A stretch of DNA of 64,000 nt, taken from assembly GCF_945859705.1 (NCBI RefSeq), contig NC_079134.1, positions 164,273,718 through 164,337,717 on the forward strand, read 5' to 3'. Each line of letters starts with the position of its first letter. Position 1 is the stretch's first letter. Shown one piece after another: positions 11,414 through 21,940 of the stretch. Source of the stretch: Episyrphus balteatus. Taxonomy: Eukaryota; Arthropoda; Insecta; Diptera; Syrphidae. The translations under genes and the position numbers were made by a program. The notes under the pieces were generated by a model. That model was not told the origin of the DNA, searched no databases, and saw only the letters and a list, made by a program, of their open reading frames with translations.

Positions 11414-13363
11414 AAAAATGATTTTTATTAGTGCTACAGGGAAGCCTAGTAAATGAAGTTTATGGATAAGGGCTTCTATCCATACGCTGTCAAATGCTTT
11501 CTCGACATCCAGAAAGCATGCGACGGTAACTTGATGGTTGTTCAAAGCTGAGGTGATGTCTTGGTGGAACTTCATGAGCGGATGCAGTGTGGAGTGCTTC
11601 TCCCGAAAGCCGAACTGCATGTCTGGGATAATGTTGAAATCGCTGCAAAACTTCTTGAGCTTCCTCAGTGTCAGCTCTTCCAAGAGCTTACTTAGGTTGT
11701 TGAGAAGAGAAATTGGCCTGTAATTAGATATAATGTTCCTCGCACCTTTCTTAGGAATTGCCACGATTCTTGCAGTTTTCCATTTCTGCGGGAAGTAGCT
11801 GTTGTTGATGCAGTTGTTGAGGATAATGGTTAAGAAGATTAATATTGTCTGCGGGAGCCTCTTAATGACGAAGTTGGAAATGCCATCCGGTCCGGCTGAT
11901 TTCTTAGGTTTGGATAGGCTAATTATTTCGGCAATCTCTTCTGGGGTGCTCAGGTTTGGGCTGTCAACTGGATCACTTGTGGGATTGGTGTTGCTGAATG
12001 TTGCTATATCGATGTTAGGTACTAAGGTCCTTCGGATGGATGCTTCCATTTCCTGTAAGAAGACTGGGTCTGCGGAAGGGTTCGGTGTGAAGTTACCTTC
12101 GAAGTGGGCTGCAAATGCTTCTGCTTTTTCCTGAGATGTTGTTGCTTCTCCATTGTTGGTGTTAATAACTTCCGGCATTGGTGACTTCTGTCCAACAATT
12201 CGGTTGATATTCTTGAAGGCATCAGGTCCGGGCTTTATTGACTGCAGTCTCTTCTGGAACTGTGTGTTGTTGAAGTGTTGAATGGCGTTACGGAGCATGA
12301 TGTTGGTGCACTGCAGCTCACTCCACACTGTCCGGTAGTTGGCATTTGATGTGTTTAAGTCCCGCTTGTGGATCCTTTGGAGGCGTTTTCTTAACCGCTG
12401 TCTGTGTGCGTATAAATTTTGCACGTGTACTGGAAGATGTTGGTAGCGGTCCTTTGATGTCTTCGGCTGTTTTTGATTGTCCAGTGCACTTGTGATTGCC
12501 GTTTCCAGAGAATCAATAGCAGCATCAATTTCAACATTCTGGAGATTTCTGTTGTGTGGTGGGAAAGTGATGGATTGTTCAACCTCTCTCTGCAGCCTGT
12601 CTATATCCAATCTCCTATAGTTGATGAAGTGTTCCGCTGGTTGTGTCACTAAGTTGATCGGCTGATGAAGCTTAATACTGAGCTGAACTGCTTCATGGTC
12701 CGAGTCGCTGGATACTGTTGAACAGATAAAGTTGCAGAAATCAGGATGAATATGCACAAAATTTGATGTTACTAAGAAGAAGTCCAATGTTGAAGGTGTT
12801 CTTGGGTAGGTTGGTTTCGGTTGAGAAATTACAACTAACGAGTGTTGGGCACTGTTGAAATCCAACCAGTCGGATATTGCCTTCCCTTCAGTGTTGATTG
12901 TTGTATCCATCCAAAGGTGATGTCTAGCATTGAAATCACCGCCGATGAGTCCATAAGTGCTTCTCGAGAGTGTGCCGTTGAGGGTCTGTAAGTCGCTCTG
13001 GATGTTTTTGGCCGTGGAATTGCATTTGAAGTACACGCTTATTATGGTGAGTGTCTCATCTCTTCCTAGGTTTAAGATTACGGCAGTAGCTTCACTGGTC
13101 GAGAGTCCTTTGATGATGGTTTCACTGGTGCTTATATTTTTCTTTACAAAAATTGCAGTCCCTCTGCGGTTCTCGGCTTTGTCCTGTCGGAAGGTGTTAA
13201 ATCCAACGATGTCAATGTTATTTTTCCGTGTCACGTTGGTCTCGCTGATGAGGGCGATGTCTGGGCTGTTGTTCTTCAAGAACAAGTTGAATGATGTCCT
13301 CTTCTCCAGGCTGTACAATGAATTGACATTGTACGTCAGTATGCGGAGCTTCTTTAATGACAT
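11414..13363 (-). pseudogene. 5' part of retrotransposon ORF2: AP endonuclease and N-terminal reverse transcriptase
   Basis: The first 650 residues of ORF2. An N-terminal apurinic endonuclease domain carries NVNSL near the start, SETNV, GGDFNARHHLW (about residue 141) and SDHEAV (about 221). The reverse transcriptase begins with IPKKGARNIISNYRPISLL (about 536), then QFGFREKHST and FLDVEKAFDSVW (about 618-628). The frame then runs into the foldback element and stops four codons later at 11399. It overlaps the end of ORF1 by 10 bases, as is common in Jockey elements. The missing catalytic YADD block lies in the separate 3' part, so no functional enzyme can be made from this copy. Confidence 0.9.
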
Positions 13364-15000
13364 AGTGTGTAGATGAAGGTGGCTAAGGCCGCGGACTTAT
13401 CTTTATCACTCAGAAGCCCATAGTTAGGCGGAACGGCACTCCGGGCTTTCTGCATCACTGACAAGAGGTCACTTCCGAAGAGGCGCTCAACTTCGTTGTT
13501 GAGATTCATCGGTGGTGGTGCTGATGTAGATGCTGGTCTGGTCGGCTTAGTTGGCCCTGTCTTAACTGGGATGCTCTTTGCTGGAGTCCTGGTTTGTTGT
13601 CGTTGTGTTTGGTTCTTCATTGGTGCTATTGGCTTGGGTGTTGCTGCCTTTGGTGGTTGTGCTTTTAGGGCCATTGCTGCATAGCTCACTGCTGGGCGGG
13701 TAATGGTACATGCTGACTTAGCAGCAAACTCCTGGTGAGACTTTTTCTGCGCCAGCACCTTATTCCTTTCGGTAAGCTTAGCTTTCAGTGTCGGGCATCC
13801 TTTGAAGCTAGCTGGATGTCCTTCCTTCTTACAGTTGGCGCACCATACATCCGATCCGGTGTTTTCCTTCCTTCTACATTGTCCTGGCTCATGGTCTTCT
13901 TTGCACTTAACGCAAACATATTGGCGGCCGCAGTTTGTGGCAACGTGACCAAAACGTTGGCAGTTTCGGCATTGCACGATGTCGTTGGTCCTAAGACGCT
14001 CCCAATGAACCCGGTGGTTCATTATCAATGTCTTTGAGTAGACCTCGGCGATGTCACAGCTCTTACTTAGTTCTACGACGAAGTTGTTGAATTCTTTGCC
14101 CTGTGCCTTTTTGGACTTGAATTCAGTGACTTTAATGACTGGGAGACCCTCGATCCTAAGTTCATCTTCTATTTCAATGGCTGCGAGTGTGAAGTGAAGT
14201 CCTTTCAGCATTAGTAGGTTCTTCCTATCTTCTCGGGGTGTGAAGGTATTAAATTGGATCTTCCTCGCCTTTAGGAAGTTTTTAATGTCCTCAAAAGATT
14301 GGCGGTTCCCAGTTGAAATGATGGTTGTCTTTGTGCTCCTGTTTTTAAATGTCACCTTGAGGTTTTTATTTTTGCAGAATCTGCTGATTTCCGCGATGTT
14401 AGCGGAAAAACAGAAGATTGGTGGCATTCCTGTTGTCTTGGTGGTGGTGAGTGGAGGCGGTGGCTGGGCGGCAGTTGTACTTGCTGTTGCTGGTTGTTTA
14501 GCTGTTGGTGGCTGTGTTGCAGCTTGTGACTGTTGTGCTGTTGGCGGCTTGTTTGGACTGGCTGATGTTGGCTGCTTATTCGGAGAATGCTGGGCTGTTG
14601 CTGTTGATGGCTTGTAGAAATCCGTGATTATTAGTTTTTTGGCTGCAGTTGCTCCTTTTCCGGATTTCCTAGGCCTCTTCTGCCCTGGCTGGGGAGATTC
14701 ACCATCAATTTCCGAACTGGAAGCAGAATCACAAGTATCCTCTTCTTCGCTGGCTGGTTCATCTTGGCTGGGTTGCACCTCATCGTTGGCGTGTGTCGAT
14801 GAGCTTTCTTCACTTTCGGTTTCCATTTCATCTTCGGCTTTGTCTTCTTTGTTCTTCTGCAATTGATCATCCCTTGTGATAAAACTTCCTAGGGTTTTAT
14901 TGATTCGCGATCCGTGTTCAGGACCCAGGTCGTTGATGATCCTCTTAATTAGTTCTTCCAGGGCAATAAACGCACTTTCAAGATTAAAAGGCTCACCCAT
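13354..15000 (-). CDS. Retrotransposon ORF1 (Gag-like, three zinc knuckles)
   Basis: A 548-residue Gag-like protein of the non-LTR element. The N-terminal 170 residues are acidic and then Pro/Thr/Ala/Gln-rich. A central domain around residues 200-340 looks like the PRE_C2HC region of Jockey-clade Gag proteins. Three cysteine knuckles follow: CRNCQRFGHVATNC (about 342), CVKCKEDHEPGQC (about 361) and CANCKKEGHPASFKGC (about 385). A basic Pro/Lys-rich tail ends it. These proteins bind the element RNA and help form the ribonucleoprotein. The frame is fully open, unlike ORF2. It starts at the first ATG after about 285 bases of 5' region. Confidence 0.9.
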   Translation of the reverse strand: MGEPFNLESAFIALEELIKRIINDLGPEHGSRINKTLGSFITRDDQLQKNKEDKAEDEMETESEESSSTHANDEVQPSQDEPASEEEDTCDSASSSEIDGESPQPGQKRPRKSGKGATAAKKLIITDFYKPSTATAQHSPNKQPTSASPNKPPTAQQSQAATQPPTAKQPATASTTAAQPPPPLTTTKTTGMPPIFCFSANIAEISRFCKNKNLKVTFKNRSTKTTIISTGNRQSFEDIKNFLKARKIQFNTFTPREDRKNLLMLKGLHFTLAAIEIEDELRIEGLPVIKVTEFKSKKAQGKEFNNFVVELSKSCDIAEVYSKTLIMNHRVHWERLRTNDIVQCRNCQRFGHVATNCGRQYVCVKCKEDHEPGQCRRKENTGSDVWCANCKKEGHPASFKGCPTLKAKLTERNKVLAQKKSHQEFAAKSACTITRPAVSYAAMALKAQPPKAATPKPIAPMKNQTQRQQTRTPAKSIPVKTGPTKPTRPASTSAPPPMNLNNEVERLFGSDLLSVMQKARSAVPPNYGLLSDKDKSAALATFIYTLCH

Positions 15001-16190
15001 TTTTAATTGCTGCTAATTGTTTTTACTTTAATTATTATATGGCACCACTTAGTTTAATCCTCGCACGATATTTTAAGAAAAACTTTCATGCGCACATTAA
15101 TTAAGGGTTGGCTTAGGTAGCTTAACTCTGCTAATGATTTCGGGTTTTATTACCACAGGGTAATAAAACTTTTGAAAATCGTCGCAGGTAAAACCCTTCG
15201 CTGGTAGATTTGGTGGTTGTTTTTGTTAAGTGTTTAAAACTATCCGCTGCACGTCTATCTGCTTTGAATGTCTGTTTGAAACTGAATCAATCAATATGAC
15301 CATCCCTGAAAAGTAATGTACCTCATTCATGTTGATCTGACACAAATATCTGAAGAGTAGTTTTTCAATTTTTTCAAATCTGCACCTTATCTTCAAACCA
15401 AGAAAATTAGAACTTGCGGACATGAGATTTTTTTTGATTTTTGAGGGTAGTTAAAGAATATCCAAACAAAGATTAAAATGAAAAAATTAGCCTATTAGCA
15501 CTTATTCCTAAGATGAACAAGAATCTTCTTTAGTGCATATCCTAAAATTTGCCCCTCCATCAAAAAATACCATTATTTCGTAGGTATACATATTTTTTGT
15601 AATGGATTGTTTTGATTTTTAATAATGATGGATTCTAAAATCTTCATGCAAAATTTGGTTCATCTACCATAACTTTTAAGGGTTTTTCGGCAGTAAGTTT
15701 GCAACTGTTATAATAATATGGGTTGAAAGATGAAAAACAGGTATAACTTTTTGCAGAGACTTCAGATTGCCTTGATTTTAGATTTTTTTGGAATCAGCAT
15801 TAAAAAATACCTTGAAATCATGTATCATATGTGTATATAATACCATAGCCTATTTTTGCTAATTTTGAAAATCTCCATTTCGCGATTTGACCTTGAAATC
15901 GCGACAAGCGGACATGAGATTTTTCTAGACTTTTGAGATATGTTATAGAATGGCAAAAGGAAGATATTGAGCAAAAAAAATTTCTACTAACATTCATTCC
16001 GAGATTTACCCCTTTTTTCTCCTTATTTGACTGTATTATATGAAAACTTCCAAATTTGGATTGAGTTGAGAGTTTATTTATTGTTTCTTTACAAATTTTA
16101 TTTTTTTTTTTAAACATCGAAATTATAATGGTTGAAAAAAAATACAAAATTGATATATATTTTGTTTTATATTTAATTTCTCAATCAAAT

Positions 16191-16406
16191 TTAAAAGAAA
16201 ATTCCTTTGCCACCTCGTTCACCTGATCCACCAAGTCCAATACCGTATCCACTGCCAACACTGGGTCTGCGTCCTCCACCACCACCTGCAATACTTGGTT
16301 GACGTCCACCTCCGCTACCACCTTGCAATTGGCTTGTTGCTCGAGCATCAACTTGGAAAAATACCAAGACTAGAGCTAGTACAACAAAAGTAAGATAGAA
16401 ACGCAT
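16191..16406 (-). CDS. Small secreted peptide, MRFFLTF family (RATSQLQGG type)
   Basis: A 71-residue precursor. The start is the ATG at 16406, where the signal peptide MRFYLTFVVLALVLVFFQVDA begins. The upstream in-frame extension covers the TATA region (16472-16479, minus strand) and is untranslated. The mature part starts near RATSQLQGG and has GGGRQPSIAGGGGG, RRPSVGSGYGIGLGGSG and ends in GKGIFF. It therefore lacks the Gly-Arg end of most relatives. It is head-to-head with the gene at 16919, with 512 bases between start codons, and the two share almost all of their mature sequence. Confidence 0.83.
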   Translation of the reverse strand: MRFYLTFVVLALVLVFFQVDARATSQLQGGSGGGRQPSIAGGGGGRRPSVGSGYGIGLGGSGERGGKGIFF

Positions 16407-16918
16407 TTTGTTGTTCCAAAGAAGTGAAGACTTGAAATAAAAGTGCAGTGATGATTTTGAAAATGCATTCCTTTTTATACTAACTTCGGAATCAAAATCT
16501 TTTTTTGACATCGATTAAATTATTACAATAATGACCCTTAAGTTGTTAAAAACTGGGTTATTTTTGTATTATGAGGATGTAGTTTCTTAATTACCCAATT
16601 CATTGCACACGACATGTTTTGGGATGCATTTGAGAGTATTTTAAGAATAACCTTTCAGTCAGTGGGAAGATAAGATAAAAAGGTCCTCTATCTTCTTAAC
16701 GAGGAACTACAGAGTGCCAATATTTGACACAAAATGTTTAAAATTTAAGCGTGTAATGATTCTTATGTTTAATTAAAAAACTGCATCCTCATTAGATAAA
16801 AATAACCCAGATTTTAGCAACTTTTTATTCCGTGGTTTGTATAAAAACGAATGCACTTTGAAGATCATTATTACTTTTGTATTTCAAGTCATTTAGTAAA
16901 CTTCTTTGGAACAATAAA
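16407..16918. promoter_or_regulatory. Bidirectional promoter region between two head-to-head peptide genes
   Basis: Each side has its own TATA box: 16472-16479 for the minus gene and 16840-16847 for the plus gene. The region is an imperfect mirror. AACTGGGTTATTTTTGT with ATGAGGATGTAGTTT (16547-16590) is repeated inverted at 16779-16820 (AAACTGCATCCTCATTAG with AAAATAACCCAG). This shows that the pair arose by inverted duplication including upstream DNA. Confidence 0.7.
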
Positions 16919-17137
16919 ATGCGTTTCTTTCTAACTTTTACCGTGTTAGTTCTAGTCTTCGTATTATTCCAAGTTGATGCTCGAGCAACAGGCCAATTGC
17001 AAGGTGGTAGGGGTAGCGGAGGTGGCCGTCAATCTAGTATTGGAGGTGGAGGACGCAGACCCAGTGTTGGCAGTGGATACGGTATCGGACTTGGTGGATC
17101 AAGTGGACGAAGTGGCAGAGGTGGATGGGGTGGATAA
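16919..17137 (+). CDS. Small secreted peptide, MRFFLTF family (RATGQLQGG type)
   Basis: A 72-residue precursor with the signal peptide MRFFLTFTVLVLVFVLFQVDA. RATGQLQGGRGSGGGRQSS follows, then RRPSVGSGYGIGLGGSSG, ending in GRGGWGG. A start at 16919 is preferred over the in-frame ATG at 16877, which would place 14 polar residues before the signal peptide and lies close to the TATA box (16840-16847). AATAAA is at 17188-17193. It is the mirror partner of the gene at 16406(-). The C-terminus ends in Gly-Gly without a basic residue, so the amidation prediction made for relatives does not apply as clearly. Confidence 0.83.
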   Translation: MRFFLTFTVLVLVFVLFQVDARATGQLQGGRGSGGGRQSSIGGGGRRPSVGSGYGIGLGGSSGRSGRGGWGG

Positions 17138-17329
17138 GTGAAAATTATTCTATATCGATTCCGATGAGTTTCAGAAAAAAAGTGAAGAATAAAAAGAAAA
17201 ACAAAGAACATTATAAATTTCGTTTATTATTTAAACCATTCAAAATTTAAAATTCTTAGAGTTAAAGTTGCTAAAATTTTTAAGACTTTTTATATGAAAA
17301 TTTGGTGAACGCTTAGTTTATAAAAAAAA

Positions 17330-18040
17330 AAAACAAAATTAAAAAACATAAAATTCGTTTTTCAATAAGGAATAAAACAGCATCTGAAATTAAATTGAGC
17401 TAAAAAACAAGTATGCAGTTTTTTTTGTTAAAGCCGTTTTTTTAAAAGTAATTTTTTATGAATAATTTTTGAAAAAAAAATTTATTTTAAAATTTAGTAT
17501 GCCATTTTGTAGCAAGCCTTCTAAGCCTTCAGACCTAAAACTAAAATTTCAAAAAAATTCAATATCACTATTCGAAAAAATTCAAATGATTTATAATTAA
17601 GGCTATATAAATGCTTTTACATTTAAAAAATCATTACATTTTAACCAGTAATTTGGGATGTATTAAAAAATTTAAAAACCTGTCCTATGGCAGGTTTTTT
17701 TTCATCAAAAGATAGATCGTGTTTTAAAACTATTGAATTTTTTAATCAAAATCGCAGGAGCAGTTTTTGAGAAAATTAAACTTTTCCAAAATTAGTACCG
17801 CAATTTTTGGTCCAAAAAAACTAATTCCGAAAATCCCTCTGTACAGGATCCAAAAACTGCTACATGCCAAGTTTGAAGTAGATCAGCCCATCCGTTTAGG
17901 CTGTAATTCCATATACCTACAGACCGACAGACATCCGTCTGTCAGTCGGACGGACTTTCAAGACCCACTTTTTTCGCTGTATCTATCATCGTTATACAAT
18001 AGAAAATTGTTATCTCAACTTTTTTTTTTAAGAATGCATA
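17330..18040 (+). repeat. Dispersed AT-rich repeat family, copy 2 (start box missing)
   Basis: It contains the family's inner blocks: AACAAGTATGCAGTTTT, TGTCCTATGGCAGG, a degenerate CAGA block near 17920 (ACAGACCGACAGACATCC) and CATCGTTATACAATAGAAAA near the end. The open frame at 17767-18078 is part of the repeat and not a gene. Confidence 0.55.
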
Positions 18041-18342
18041 ACTTGAATATAGTAGGTAAATATTGCATGAATGCATGAATTGGGTTTTGAATTTGTTTTT
18101 GATTGATATATTTTTGTTAGTGAATTTAAAAAGCCATCAGACGTTAGCCATGAAATGTTCAAATTTTGAAGAAGAATACTTGTTGCCTTCATTTTCTCCA
18201 ATCACCACAAATTAAAATAATTTCAAATAGGGTAAACAGAGGTAAAATGGGCAGTAGGAAGCCCAACTAACAATTTTGATTGTTTGCAGAAGCAAGAAGA
18301 AGTAGGTACCAATAAAGCTTTTCAGGAACCTTGTCACTTTTT

Positions 18343-18800
18343 ACTTGCTCTATAGGGCAAGTATTGGTTTCGTGTCGAAAAAAAAAATTGAGCTTTTTAC
18401 GATGATGGAGAACTCCGAAAAAGTGGGTCTCGCAATTCCGTCCGTCCGTCTGTGCGTCTGTGCGTCCATCTGTACACATTTCCACATCCTAAACAGGTTT
18501 TCAAATTTGGTACAGATGATTTTTATGGAATTCTGAAAGTTGGTCGCTTAGAAAGTGTAGCTCCCATAAAAATTTTTCAATTTAAACCACATATCTCGAA
18601 AACGACTCTAACGATTTTGATTGATTCCAGACGTAATATTCAAAGCAATTGCAATAAAACTGCATTTTTATTTTTTCTAAAAAAAGTCAAATACAAATTT
18701 TTATTTATATAGAGTCAGCTCTTAAAATATATAAGTAAACTAACATAAAAGTGCAAGAGCAAGTACGTGCGACCCCAGTCTAGCATTTTATTTATTTTCT
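18343..18800 (-). repeat. Dispersed AT-rich repeat family, copy 3
   Basis: Reverse orientation. It opens with CTATAGGGCAAGTATTGG, the complement of the family's end box, followed by CCGTCCGTCCGTCTGTGCG, the complement of the CAGA block. It closes with AAGAGCAAGTACGTGCGACC at 18750, the complement of the start box. Confidence 0.65.
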
Positions 18801-19052
18801 AAAGCTTTAGTAGTACTCATTGTCACACTTTTGATTTACCTACCTAAAATGTTCAAACATTTTAAGGTGGATATTTTCTCTTTTCACAATTTTTTCTGAG
18901 TGAGGGGGGAGATGAAAGAGATAACATTATTACATTAAATTTAGACATCAAGAACTATTAAAACGCCAAAAAATTCCTTTTACAAATTTTTTATTTTTCA
19001 AAATAGTTTTTAACTTTTATTTCTTAAAAAGTTTAAATTTTTTCTGAAGAAA

Positions 19053-19262
19053 TTACTTCCCAAAATCACCACCTCCAACACCACCTCCAAAACCACCACC
19101 AAAACTACTACCACCTCCTTTTCCTTTTCTGCTGCTTAATCCACTACTTCCAGGTCGGCGACCTCCACTTCCAATACTAGGTTGACGGCCAGCACCATCA
19201 GCATCAACTTGGAGAAATACCAAGACGAGTACGAGTAAAGTAAATGTTAGAAAGAAGCGCAT
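19053..19262 (-). CDS. Small secreted peptide, MRFFLTF family, Phe-Gly-Lys end
   Basis: A 69-residue precursor. The signal peptide MRFFLTFTLLVLVLVFLQVDA is followed by DGAGRQPSIGSGGRRPGSSG, then SSRKGKGGG and a glycine run ending in DFGK. Phe-Gly-Lys is again an amidation-type end. The TATA box on the minus strand is near 19333-19342. The complement of the shared upstream motif (AACTTGTTTGAACC, 19407-19420) lies further out. Mature sequence and signal peptide are closest to the gene at 5468. No head-to-head partner is seen within 1 kb. Confidence 0.84.
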   Translation of the reverse strand: MRFFLTFTLLVLVLVFLQVDADGAGRQPSIGSGGRRPGSSGLSSRKGKGGGSSFGGGFGGGVGGGDFGK

Positions 19263-19734
19263 TTTGCTGTTTCAAGACGTTTACTGAAAGACTTTTTACT
19301 TAAAAGTGTAAATGATCATAAAATTGAACTGCTTTTTATATAAGCTGCATGAAATTTTATACTAAATATAATTCTTTTTTTAAAAATATCTTACGACCAT
19401 TTTGCTAACTTGTTTGAACCTTAAATTTACGATATGATGCAATTATCGGTTATTTCAATCTCCACAACTTGTTATTTACAGAAGATTGACATAAGTTTTG
19501 ATAATTTCAATATAAATTATACATACATTTGCGTACTTCGGACTGGTTTTAAATATTTTTTTTTATTGATTCTATAAACGTAAATACTGACCGCGATAGC
19601 AGATGTTAGCCAAATTTATCTTTTAAAATGTTCATGTTCATGTTCAATTTTTTGAGTGCGATTTTTTGACTACGCGACCGAATGATTGATTTTGTTTAGA
19701 AAGAACAATTTGGTGAAAACTCTTTTTTTCCCAA

Positions 19735-20045
19735 AGAAATAAAATGCACGACTGGGATCGCACGTACTTGCTCTTATGTTTAAAGTAACTCTAATATTAA
19801 AACTTAGATTTTGTAATTAATTCAACACCGTTTTTAATGATTTTTTACACAAAACCAAGTAAGCCATTTGATTTCTTGTACATTTGAAATATTTTTTAAA
19901 AATCCGAGAACGTGTTTTTTGAAAATTGTATAAAATCTTAATACAACGCGTTTTTGGAAAAAGGAAAATTTTTACACTGAAAAAAAAAAAACAAATTTTG
20001 ATTTGTAATAGGTTGGTAATTTGAAAAAAGTTTTTTTTTGTCATA
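19735..20045 (+). repeat. Dispersed AT-rich repeat family, copy 4
   Basis: It starts with AAAATGCACGACTGGGATCG and CACGTACTTGCTCTTATG, followed by CCGTTTTTAATGATTTTTTACAC and AACCAAGTAAGCC. These blocks also follow the start box at 48030. It fades out near 20045. Confidence 0.6.
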
Positions 20046-21680
20046 ATTTTTGAACTAAGGGTGGGCTAACGAAAGAAAGTGATGTAAATTGTAGGAATTA
20101 CCAAGGATAGTTCAGAAATGTCTTAAAAGTTTTATTCTTGTACTGAAAAAGAAATACCTTCACACCATTTTATATGGGAATGTTATATGGACTACATTCA
20201 ATCAAGTAAAAATTCTAAGTCAAATAATTAATTGAGGCGGAATTCCCACACCAGTGAATTTATTTTTTTTTTAATTATAAATTTAAAAGGTCACTGTGGT
20301 GTATGCGTACCTACTTTTTTTCATTTTTTTTTTTAAACTAAGCCTAGGATAGCGAAAATAAAAAATTGGGCTATACTAGGCTTACCTTGGGCAATTCAAC
20401 CAGGCAGGTTTGGAAAAAAAATTAGCGTTTGTGGTTAAAAAAAACTCAATTAGTCAGCTAAAATTATTTACTTTACTTTTTTTCATTATTTATAGTACAT
20501 GTTCATTATGAATTATTTTGTATTCAAAAACATATAAATGTTCATTATTTCAAAAGTTGTTCATTATTTGTTCAGTATTTACGATTTAATGAAACAAAAA
20601 CATGTAAACGTGCTTTAGTTTTCAGAATGTGAAAAATCGTAAAGTAATGAAATCTGTAAATTTAATGAGCCTAAATTATGAAAAAGAAAAACGATTTTAA
20701 TCTTGATGACCCTGATGCTTTTGGCTAATGTATACCCACCCAGTGAAGGGCATGGTCCACTACCTTTAAATTAGTTAATTTTGTGGGTTTTTAAAGATTG
20801 CCATTAAAATTTTACAAAAATATTAAGCAAAAGAAAGCGGAGGAAATGAGGTTAGAAAAAAACTCTCCAAGAAAAAATAAGCGAAAAATTTGTTTGATAT
20901 GGCTGTGTTGAAATGTTTATATTTTGATATCTACGCGATGCACATTTCGTTATTGAACAAATACAAACATAAAATTATCAAAGTTTTGCCGAAAAATTAG
21001 AAAAAAACAAAAAAGTTTCCACGCTTGATTTTAAAAAAATCGGACAAAATTCAGACGCTTATCACATCAGACCGCTGCAACTATAGTTAATGTTTATTTT
21101 CTTAAAATTTTGCTGAGAATATAAAAAATTATTTTTGGTTTTTTGTGAAAAAAAAATAGTTTATTCTGAAAAACATTGTCCTTCTTTGATTCCAAACAAA
21201 GTTAGGAACTCTAGGCAAGGAAATCCCTTCGAGAACATCTAGGTGGCTGTGGTTGTCCAAACTTTTTGGGTATTCCGCGGAAGCATTATGGTACTCAAAA
21301 GCTCTTGAAGGAGGTTCTCTGAATGCTGTAAACAGGCCATATTCCACAACAAATGGACCTGTAACCTGCTACTGAGATTTATAATACAGGAGCTTGATAA
21401 TGACCATGCATGTGCCCTAACAAATTGCAAGAAAAAGTTCTTCTTAGGTCAAGAAGATTTTAAATGGAGATCAAAATTTTATTCAAGCAAATAGTTTTAC
21501 AAAAAGGTTCAAAAAATAAAATTCAAATTCTGGGCTTGAGGTCATATCGAATTTTATGTTATCCAATCCGACGTTTCGAATGTGTTAAAAATTTTTATTA
21601 AAAAATATATATAGAAAAATAATAATATAAAAGCATGAAGTGTTTACAAAACAAAAGTTCTTTATTTTTTATGTAGGTAA
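20046..21680. other. Gene-free stretch with one less AT-rich fossil
   Basis: Mostly AT-rich with no gene. Positions 21175-21430 are clearly less AT-rich and have two long open frames on the minus strand (21129-21347 and 21239-21430). They overlap in different frames as though a former coding exon had frameshifted. I could not assign it to a family. Confidence 0.4.
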
Positions 21681-21694
21681 GGAAAGTGAATTGA

Positions 21695-21940
21695 TCACCC
21701 GCCAATACCACCACCAAATCCTTTACCTGCTCTATTATTTAACCCCCTTTGTCTTATATCTGATGCACTTCCCACTCCTGGTTTGCGTACTCCAGCTCCA
21801 TAACTACTCGAAGGTCGACGGACACCACCACTTCCCGTTTTCAATTGCCTTGGTCCTCGAACATGTGTGTCTTCAGCATCAACGTGGAAAAAAACCGAGG
21901 CAAATACCATCAATAGCGTAAATGTAAGAAGGATACGCAT
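21695..21940 (-). CDS. Small secreted peptide, MRFFLTF family (RGPRQLKTGSGG type)
   Basis: An 81-residue precursor. The signal peptide MRILLTFTLLMVFASVFFHVDA is followed by the short acidic EDTHV and then RGPR before QLKTGSGGVRRPSSSYGAG. Further on come RKPG, SDIRQRGLNNRAGKG and GGGIGG. The Arg followed by Gln fits the family's cleavage and pyroglutamate pattern. The minus-strand TATA box is at about 22013-22022. It is head-to-head with its near-twin at 22767; the two mature parts are nearly identical until the last 15 residues. Confidence 0.84.
   Translation of the reverse strand: MRILLTFTLLMVFASVFFHVDAEDTHVRGPRQLKTGSGGVRRPSSSYGAGVRKPGVGSASDIRQRGLNNRAGKGFGGGIGG

Larger units (their letters stand above)
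7574..15284 (-). mobile_element. Jockey-clade non-LTR retrotransposon with poly(A) tail and 13-bp target duplication
   Basis: Read on the minus strand: the 5' end is at about 15284, ORF1 at 15000-13354 and ORF2 at 13363-11413, resuming at 9907-8946. A 3' untranslated region follows and then a poly(A) tail, seen as T runs at 7574-7618. AATCAATCAATAT flanks both ends. ORF2 is broken by a foldback insertion (9914-11413) and the 3' region by a MITE (7635-8715). The ORF1 zinc knuckles, AP endonuclease and YADD reverse transcriptase fit the Jockey clade. Without the two inserts the element would be about 5.1 kb, typical for the clade. The copy is dead because of the ORF2 interruption, but its frames are otherwise open, so it is fairly young. 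Confidence 0.85.
6800..16037. mobile_element. Foldback DNA element, copy A, split by a non-LTR retrotransposon
   Basis: The outer ends are AATCCAGTCAAATAAGG at 6800 and the inverted CCTTATTTGACTGTATT ending at 16037. Its two halves are 6800-7573 and 15285-16037. They match the left and central parts of the intact copy at 9914-11413 in opposite orientations, as expected for one foldback element. The 13-bp sequence AATCAATCAATAT lies at the inner edge of both halves (7561-7573 and 15285-15297); it is the target duplication left by the retrotransposon between them. No transposase is encoded, so the element is non-autonomous. No clean target duplication is seen outside the ends (CATATT before, ATATGA after). 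Confidence 0.75.

Noticed and set aside
11538..14866. Plus-strand frames of 60-139 residues across the retrotransposon
   Set aside because: They lie opposite ORF1 and ORF2, which have clear Gag, endonuclease and reverse transcriptase motifs on the minus strand.
17767..18078. Frames at 17767-18078 and 48573-48794 with shared QTDRQTDR-like segments
   Set aside because: Both are translations of the dispersed repeat and its CAGA microsatellite.
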